In this document: in pieces, positions 8,521-12,665 of the stretch
Numbering within the stretch: the stretch's first letter is position 1
Layout: each line of letters begins with the position of its first letter
Assembly (NCBI GenBank): GCA_002323895.1
Contig: DCQM01000004.1
Span: 708-13,372 of the forward strand
DNA from: Akkermansiaceae bacterium UBA1518
Lineage (GTDB): Bacteria > Verrucomicrobiota > Verrucomicrobiia > Verrucomicrobiales > Akkermansiaceae
Length of the DNA: 12,665 bases
Direction of reading: 5' to 3'
The notes under the pieces: generated by a model
The model's input: only the letters and a program-made list of their open reading frames with translations
Told to the model about the DNA's origin: nothing
The model's database searches: none
Translations under genes and position numbers: made by a program

Positions 8521-10395
8521 ATGAAACAACCAATTCTCAAGATTTTCATGCTCGGCCTAGGCCTCGCCGGGCTAGCTGGCACAGTTTGGGTCATCACATC
8601 CATGATCAAAGAAGATCCGGATCGTTCTGGCTCAGGTCTTGCGCGCGGACCATTCAAGACGCGCCGCGCAAAGGATTATCAACGACCAACTCAGGTTGCA
8701 GTGGACGGAGACTCGACCAGTATTGATTTTTCCAGCGTAGGAGCGAAAACGGCTGCCGATTTACAATTAGAAAATCTTGATCCAGGCAAGGCCGGTTGGG
8801 ACACCGAATTGCAAAGCGACTCTGCGGCCCGCGCGCTCACCCTTATTTTCGACAAAGATGGTGTCGATAAGCCGATCGCTGAGGACTTTCGGGGGACTCC
8901 GCTCAGGCCTGATTTGGTTGAAATCTATTCCAGTGATGGGATCCAAGTTCGGCGCTTGCAAGTCGGACAGTCTGGTGACGAAGTCCACGCTTTTGATAAG
9001 GTTACCTTTCTTAAGGCACTCCCAAAGCAACATGGCACTAGAAAGATTATTCGTATTTCCCGGAAGGGGAATGAGGGCAATTTCTCCACTCGGGTCATCG
9101 CTTCCACCCACGATGAATCTATCGAGGAAGAATGGCATCAAACAACCAGTGTATGGGATTGCAACTGGGAAGTCTCAGCTCTCGAATCTGACGGACTACC
9201 ACGTCTAAAACGACTCACGCTGCTTTCCCACGAAGAGGTCACTCGCACTGGAAAAAAACCGCTATTTGAAGATATCGCAGGCAACGTGCTCCCAGAAGAA
9301 ATCGGTCCGCACGATTCGCCTGTGACACACTGGGCTCGATCCTTGACCAAAATCGATGACATAGATTTTTTTGGGCACCACGGAATCGCGATCGGCGATG
9401 CGAATGGTGATGGACTGGACGATCTGTATGTTTGCGACTGCGGCGGTTTGCCCAACCGCCTTTATTTGCAGAACCCGGAAGGCACCACCCGCGATATTTC
9501 AGCGCAGGCTGGAGTCGATTGGCTCGAGTCTTCTACGGCGGCGCTGTTTCTTGATCTCGACAATGATGGTGATCAGGATCTGGTCGTCGCGACAGTGGCG
9601 CTGGTGCTCGTTTTGGAAAACGACGGGAAAGCAAATTTTTCGCGGCGCAGCGAAATCCTCGGCATATCGAACCCACATTCATTGTCCGCAGCTGACTACG
9701 ATAGCGATGGTGATCTCGATCTCTTCGTCTGTAATTATCTCGCTAATTCAGCCGCTGGCGGTGTCAGTGGATCTATGGCCGGAGTACCATTGCCTTTCAA
9801 CGATGCCGAAAATGGTGGTCGTAATGCGCTGCTGCGAAATGACGGCAGACTACAATTTTCAGATGTTACGAGCGCCGCTGGAATTGCTACGGGTAGCGAC
9901 CGTTGGAGCTTCGCCGCTTCATGGGAAGACTACGACAATGACGGAGATCAAGACCTCTATGTTGCTAACGACTTCGGCCGTAATAATCTATTCCGCAATG
10001 ACGCCGGTCGGTTCACGGATGTTGCTGCCGCTGCCGGCGTAGAGGACATTTCATCCGGGATGTCAGTGGCGTGGAGCGATGCCAATCGCGATGGTAGGAT
10101 GGATGTCTACGTCAGCAATATGTTCTCGTCTGCCGGGGGGCGCGTTGCCTTTCAGCGACAGTTCGGCAAGGGCAATCCGGGCGCGACTGCCGATTTCCAA
10201 CGGATGGCACGCGGCAACACCCTTTTCCTTGGGAGCGACAGGGGGAAATTTGATGATGTGAGCGAGTCTGCCGGAGTCAATGTTGGCCTCTGGGCATGGA
10301 GTTCTCAGTTCGCGGATCTCAACAACGATGGCTGGCAGGACCTGGTCGTCGCAAATGGTTACCTGACTAACCAGGTTGGCGGTCCCGACTTGTGA
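8521..10395 (+). CDS. 5' part up to the TGA: anchor, N-terminal domain and six propeller repeats
   Basis: This is what is translated if the TGA acts as a stop (624 residues). Residues about 5-29 are a hydrophobic signal or anchor segment (KIFMLGLGLAGLAGTVWVI) with no lipobox Cys. Residues about 100-285 are an N-terminal domain containing WDCNWEVS and L.SHEEV...G..PLFEDI, a layout I associate with long PVC-group CRTAC1-like proteins. From about residue 287 come FG-GAP/VCBS repeats with calcium-loop-like cores: DANGDGLDD, DLDNDGDQD, DYDSDGDLD, DYDNDGDQD, DANRDGRMD and DLNNDGWQD. That is six blades of what is normally a seven-bladed beta-propeller. Blade 1 carries a C-D-C motif at Cys305 and Cys307. 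Ending here would leave the propeller one blade short, which argues against this being the intended product. Confidence 0.6.
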   Translation: MKQPILKIFMLGLGLAGLAGTVWVITSMIKEDPDRSGSGLARGPFKTRRAKDYQRPTQVAVDGDSTSIDFSSVGAKTAADLQLENLDPGKAGWDTELQSDSAARALTLIFDKDGVDKPIAEDFRGTPLRPDLVEIYSSDGIQVRRLQVGQSGDEVHAFDKVTFLKALPKQHGTRKIIRISRKGNEGNFSTRVIASTHDESIEEEWHQTTSVWDCNWEVSALESDGLPRLKRLTLLSHEEVTRTGKKPLFEDIAGNVLPEEIGPHDSPVTHWARSLTKIDDIDFFGHHGIAIGDANGDGLDDLYVCDCGGLPNRLYLQNPEGTTRDISAQAGVDWLESSTAALFLDLDNDGDQDLVVATVALVLVLENDGKANFSRRSEILGISNPHSLSAADYDSDGDLDLFVCNYLANSAAGGVSGSMAGVPLPFNDAENGGRNALLRNDGRLQFSDVTSAAGIATGSDRWSFAASWEDYDNDGDQDLYVANDFGRNNLFRNDAGRFTDVAAAAGVEDISSGMSVAWSDANRDGRMDVYVSNMFSSAGGRVAFQRQFGKGNPGATADFQRMARGNTLFLGSDRGKFDDVSESAGVNVGLWAWSSQFADLNNDGWQDLVVANGYLTNQVGGPDL

Positions 10396-11997
10396 AGTTT
10401 CTTCTGGCGGCAGGTCGTATCGCCATCACCGACGGATTTCACCGACAAACAGGCAGTCGATGTGTATAAAAATTCTTGGGCGGCAATTATGCAATCGGCT
10501 CGCTCGGGAAGCTCGTGGAGCGGCTCGGAGACAAACCGTACTTTCCTAAATACTGGTGGGGGTCAATTTTCGGACGCCTCTTATATTTCGGGATTTGGGT
10601 TTGATGATGACGGAAGGGCCTTGGCCATCACTGACTGGGATGGAGATGGGGATCTGGACCTGTGGGCGCACAATCGCACGGCGCCTCGCTTACGTCTGCT
10701 ACGCAATAGCTCGCCAAAGGCAAATCGTTCAGTGGCGTTCCGACTAAAGGGCGGGGAAAAGTCGAATCGCGATGCGATTGGGGCCCGGCTAAAGCTGACG
10801 CTCTCCAATGGTAGCGAACTCCTTCAGACGCTGCGTGCAGGTAGTGCGTTTCTTTCGCAATCATCAAAATGGGTCCACTTTGGAATCGATCCGGGGGCGG
10901 CGCCATCTTCGCTACATGTGATTTGGCCGGATGGATTTGAAGAATCGTTTTCCGAAATCGCGGCAGGTGAGCGCTACCACATCGCGGAAGGGGGAGTGCT
11001 GAAGAAGGCCTCTCCGCGCACGGCTCTTCGCTTAGGGCCGGCTCGGCAGCGACCGGTCGCGCCGCAATCTCCTGAGCAGATGGTTTTACCAGGGAGAATT
11101 CCGCTTCCGGAGTTCCGCTATATCCCAGCGGGGAAAATGGAAGCCGCCGGAATTTCCCGAGGTGAGAAGCCGCTCCTCATAACCCTTTTCTCAGGAACCT
11201 GTGAATCCTGCACCGAGGAGTTGCACCAGTTCGTACGCGACGAGGAGCGCATCCAAGCTGCCGGTCTCGAAATTCTTGCACTCTCGGTCGACAAATTGGT
11301 GGCTGGGTCCGATCATCTTGCAGCAGGCAAGCTAATCACTGCGAGCAAGTTTCCTTTCCCAAGCGGGACAATAACGCTTCTCAGCGCAGATTACCTGCGC
11401 TTCTTACTCAAGTCGCTTTACGATTTCCCGGCATCATTCTCAGTCCCCATCAGCCTCCTGTTAGATGAGGAACGACGCTTATTCGCAATATATCGAGGTC
11501 GAGTCTCGACCGATCTTATCCTCCACGATGTCGCTTTCTCGAAAGCCAGTGACAACCAGCTTCGTGATCTTTCGGTGCCCTTCCCCGGCAGTTGGTTCAC
11601 GCTCCCGATTGCTCCATCCGAGCTTGCAGAGTCAATTTCGAACCCTTTCCTCAGCACCTTTCCTGATCAAGGGTTACGGTATCTCGAACACGCGCTGGCG
11701 AGCTCAAACTCGAAAACCCACAGAGAACGTTTAAAACGAAGAGTGAGTGGAGGCTATTACCGGCTCGCATTGCAGGAACATTCCAAGGGCAGCAAGAGCA
11801 AGGCGGCCGCTTATTACAAAAAAACGCTCGCTATAAACCCTAGTAATTCCGACGCGTGCACCGACTACGGTGCACTCCTTGGGAAGCAAGGGAAATTCAA
11901 CGAGGCGGAAGCGCAATTCCGTATGGCCTTGGAGCTCGATCCCGACAACCAGGTTGCCAAGAAAAATCTAGAACTGGTGATTCAGAAGCAACGATAG
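8521..11997 (+). CDS. Propeller / ASPIC-UnbV / thioredoxin / TPR protein with an in-frame TGA (possible selenoprotein)
   Basis: One continuous frame of 1,158 residues, broken only by TGA at codon 625 (10393-10395). The first part carries an N-terminal anchor and six FG-GAP/VCBS repeats; the second carries the seventh repeat, an ASPIC/UnbV domain, a thioredoxin-like domain and TPRs. Both parts are in the same frame and belong to one family architecture, so a single sequencing indel cannot explain the stop. Neither half shows any other lesion. A SECIS-like hairpin follows the TGA, so decoding as selenocysteine is possible; a nonsense substitution would instead give a 624-residue product lacking blade 7. 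ATG 8521 is preferred over the in-frame TTG at 8494 because the hydrophobic anchor starts directly after it; a GAGAG lies just upstream at rather short spacing. The final stop is TAG. The protein is probably periplasmic or extracellular. UnbV/CRTAC1-type proteins have no settled biochemical role. Confidence 0.72.
10393..10395 (+). other. In-frame TGA, candidate selenocysteine codon
   Basis: The local reading is GPDL, TGA, SFFWRQVVS, with both sides in one frame. The five other stops seen in the window are TAA, TAA, TAA, TAG and TAA, and no other in-frame TGA occurs inside a gene. A general reassignment of UGA is therefore unlikely, since TGG and GGA are used freely. The remaining choices are selenocysteine, other stop read-through, or a nonsense substitution (for example from CGA, GGA or TGG). 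No Cys lies close by in the primary sequence. Confidence 0.5.
10396..11997 (+). CDS. 3' part after the TGA: seventh blade, ASPIC/UnbV, thioredoxin-like and TPR domains
   Basis: A gene finder would probably report this as a separate gene from GTG 10462, but that codon has no clear ribosome site and lies inside the family segment, so independent translation is unlikely. Numbering runs from ATG 8521. The SFFWRQVVS..P linker is followed by blade 7 (DWDGDGDLDLWAHN), then ASPIC/UnbV at about 739-814 (NRDAIGARLKL, SSKWVHFGID, WPDGFEE). A thioredoxin/TlpA-like domain spans about 875-1010, with Cys894-Glu-Ser-Cys897 after a hydrophobic strand and the likely cis-Pro976 in SVPIS before the LLLD strand; this resembles disulfide reductases or peroxiredoxin-like proteins, but the usual Trp before the first Cys is Thr. 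Residues about 1067-1158 form two to three TPR helices (AAAYYKKTLAINPSN, EAEAQFRMALELDPDN), a protein-interaction surface. All domains look intact, with no decay. Confidence 0.65.
   Translation, partial: SFFWRQVVSPSPTDFTDKQAVDVYKNSWAAIMQSARSGSSWSGSETNRTFLNTGGGQFSDASYISGFGFDDDGRALAITDWDGDGDLDLWAHNRTAPRLRLLRNSSPKANRSVAFRLKGGEKSNRDAIGARLKLTLSNGSELLQTLRAGSAFLSQSSKWVHFGIDPGAAPSSLHVIWPDGFEESFSEIAAGERYHIAEGGVLKKASPRTALRLGPARQRPVAPQSPEQMVLPGRIPLPEFRYIPAGKMEAAGISRGEKPLLITLFSGTCESCTEELHQFVRDEERIQAAGLEILALSVDKLVAGSDHLAAGKLITASKFPFPSGTITLLSADYLRFLLKSLYDFPASFSVPISLLLDEERRLFAIYRGRVSTDLILHDVAFSKASDNQLRDLSVPFPGSWFTLPIAPSELAESISNPFLSTFPDQGLRYLEHALASSNSKTHRERLKRRVSGGYYRLALQEHSKGSKSKAAAYYKKTLAINPSNSDACTDYGALLGKQGKFNEAEAQFRMALELDPDNQVAKKNLELVIQKQR
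10405..10425 (+). promoter_or_regulatory. SECIS-like hairpin just downstream of the in-frame TGA
   Basis: TGGCG (10405-10409) pairs perfectly with CGCCA (10421-10425). Above a two-base AU bulge (10419-10420), GC (10410-10411) can pair with GU (10417-10418), leaving the five-base loop AGGUC (10412-10416). The loop starts 16 bases after the TGA and has G at its second position. Bacterial SECIS elements are short hairpins in the coding sequence right after UGA with a G at the start of the apical loop; the E. coli fdhF element has GCAGGUC at its tip, at almost the same distance from UGA, as far as I recall. The outer stem below 10405 is not convincing. SelB binding is inference. Confidence 0.45.
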
Positions 11998-12229
11998 CTA
12001 GGTGATTCTATTAGTTTCTTGCTAAAGGCTAAGCTCAGTCGCCACCCACGAAGGAGCAAAATTCCAAACATGATTCGCACTTCTTTGATTTTTAATAGTG
12101 GGATTCCCATTACAAAACTTCCTTAAAGTAACATTGGAAGCTGGAAGTTTTATCTACTATTCGATCGTGCGGGGTTCTGACTTAAGGGCGATCGCTTTTT
12201 ATCACTGGCACGAAAGGCTGAGCCCTCCA
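11998..12229. other. Convergent intergenic region without a recognised gene
   Basis: These 232 bases lie between the TAG of the propeller gene and the TAA of the minus-strand gene. A small hairpin (TGGG 12099-12102 with CCCA 12106-12109) has no T-run on either strand. AAGGAG at 12052-12057 precedes an ATG at 12071 that opens only 18 codons, with rather long spacing. GCGATCGC at 12188-12195 followed by five T is a self-palindrome and a poor hairpin. No clear terminator was found for either gene. Confidence 0.5.
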
Positions 12230-12665
12230 TTACTTACGTTTAAGCCCTTTAACGACCTTATCAATCTCGAGGAGCGATTCACCAAAATTTCCATCCTTAA
12301 TCGCTAATTCTGATTCGCGGATGAAGTTTCCTTTGGGGTCATAACTTCGGACGGCACATTCGTGCAGCACGCCGACGGCCTCACTCTCGTCGGCCCGCGT
12401 GAGCGAGAGGAAGATCCTAGCTTCGCCGTCTTTTGCCGCACCCAGTTTTTCGAAGAGTGGAGTAAGATCGATCCCGACCTCGATTGGTGTTTTGTCTTTG
12501 GGACCAGCGATAGGAACATGCCCCGCGTTTCCCCCGCGGAAGAGAGGCCAACCATTGAAGGCTTCCGGTGCAAATTCATACTCAGGAGCGCTAGCATCCT
12601 TATCACTGGCGATACCAATAGTCATCCGGATATCCGTGCGGTCGCTACACGCGAGCTTCAACCTG
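12230..12665 (-). CDS. Unrecognised protein, C-terminal fragment cut by the window edge
   Basis: The minus-strand frame is open from the right edge to the TAA at 12230-12232, giving at least 144 C-terminal residues. The apparent TTG start near 12661 is not trusted, because the frame continues upstream without a stop, so this is the 3' end of a longer gene. The visible part alternates hydrophobic and polar residues like a beta-sandwich: DIRMTIGIASD, PIEVGIDLTPLFEKLG, ARIFLSLTRAD and GVLHECAVRSYD, with a basic end (VVKGLKRK). It contains two Cys residues and no motif I can assign; a carbohydrate- or ligand-binding C-terminal domain is one possibility. Codon choice and regular amino-acid composition support real coding. 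It converges on the plus-strand genes and is probably in a separate transcription unit. Confidence 0.7.
   Translation of the reverse strand, partial: RLKLACSDRTDIRMTIGIASDKDASAPEYEFAPEAFNGWPLFRGGNAGHVPIAGPKDKTPIEVGIDLTPLFEKLGAAKDGEARIFLSLTRADESEAVGVLHECAVRSYDPKGNFIRESELAIKDGNFGESLLEIDKVVKGLKRK

Noticed and set aside
10393..10395. General reassignment of UGA to Trp or Gly in this organism
   Set aside because: Only one internal TGA occurs in about 3,900 codons, while TGG and GGA codons are common in every gene.
10462..11997. An independent gene starting at GTG 10462
   Set aside because: The frame continues upstream to the TGA through a family-like segment, the start has no clear Shine-Dalgarno sequence, and the product would begin in the middle of the propeller.
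12071..12127. 18-codon open frame with AAGGAG 14 bases upstream
   Set aside because: Spacing is too long and the peptide is too short and featureless to support as a gene.
3506..12195. GCGATCGC octamer at 3506, 7216 and 12188, like the cyanobacterial HIP1 repeat
   Set aside because: Two of three copies are inside coding sequence where GCGATCG-type codon pairs are generally common here, and the gene content is not cyanobacterial.
12098..12307. 69-codon plus-strand open frame after the propeller gene
   Set aside because: It overlaps the minus-strand gene, has no ribosome site, and reads like random translation.

Overview
The window looks like the accessory secretome of a Verrucomicrobiota bacterium; a related PVC-group lineage such as Planctomycetota is the main alternative. 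The evidence is protein style. There is a short secreted protein with a C-terminal PEP-CTERM sorting signal, a 1,856-residue exported protein that mixes lamin-tail modules with a CotH-kinase-like core, C-terminal beta domains ending in the F-Y/F-x-R-V/L style frequent in this phylum, and a beta-propeller/ASPIC-UnbV protein. No mobile element, RNA gene or CRISPR array was seen.

Layout. Four genes run on the plus strand. (1) 17-685 is a 222-residue PEP-CTERM protein built from one unrecognised domain of about 175 residues, followed by a strong intrinsic terminator (714-748). (2) 793-2862 is a 689-residue secreted protein. It starts with a near copy of that domain, continues through two Ig-like Big_5-type domains, and carries a third, strongly diverged copy. 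(3) 2879-8449 starts 16 bases later, probably in the same transcript, and encodes the giant lamin-tail/CotH protein. A GC-rich hairpin (8450-8467) follows. (4) 8521-11997 is a propeller-ASPIC/UnbV-thioredoxin-TPR protein interrupted by one in-frame TGA at 10393-10395. The region 11998-12229 holds no convincing gene. At the right edge the 3' end of an unrecognised minus-strand gene (12230-12665) converges on the others.

Most notable observation. The TGA in gene 4 sits between propeller repeats 6 and 7, inside a segment reading PDL-[TGA]-SFFWRQVVS. The frame is unchanged on both sides and the downstream half is intact. It is the only internal in-frame TGA I find in about 3,900 codons, and no gene here ends in TGA. 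Nine bases after it is a hairpin (10405-10425) whose apical part contains GCAGGUC, which resembles the E. coli fdhF SECIS loop as I remember it. A selenocysteine codon is therefore a real possibility, giving an undescribed kind of selenoprotein that also carries a CxxC thioredoxin-like domain. A plain nonsense substitution is the main competing explanation.

How the genes work together is inference only. All are exported or membrane-anchored and carry adhesion, binding or repeat domains, so they probably act at the cell surface or in the periplasm. Nothing in the sequence fixes a shared substrate.
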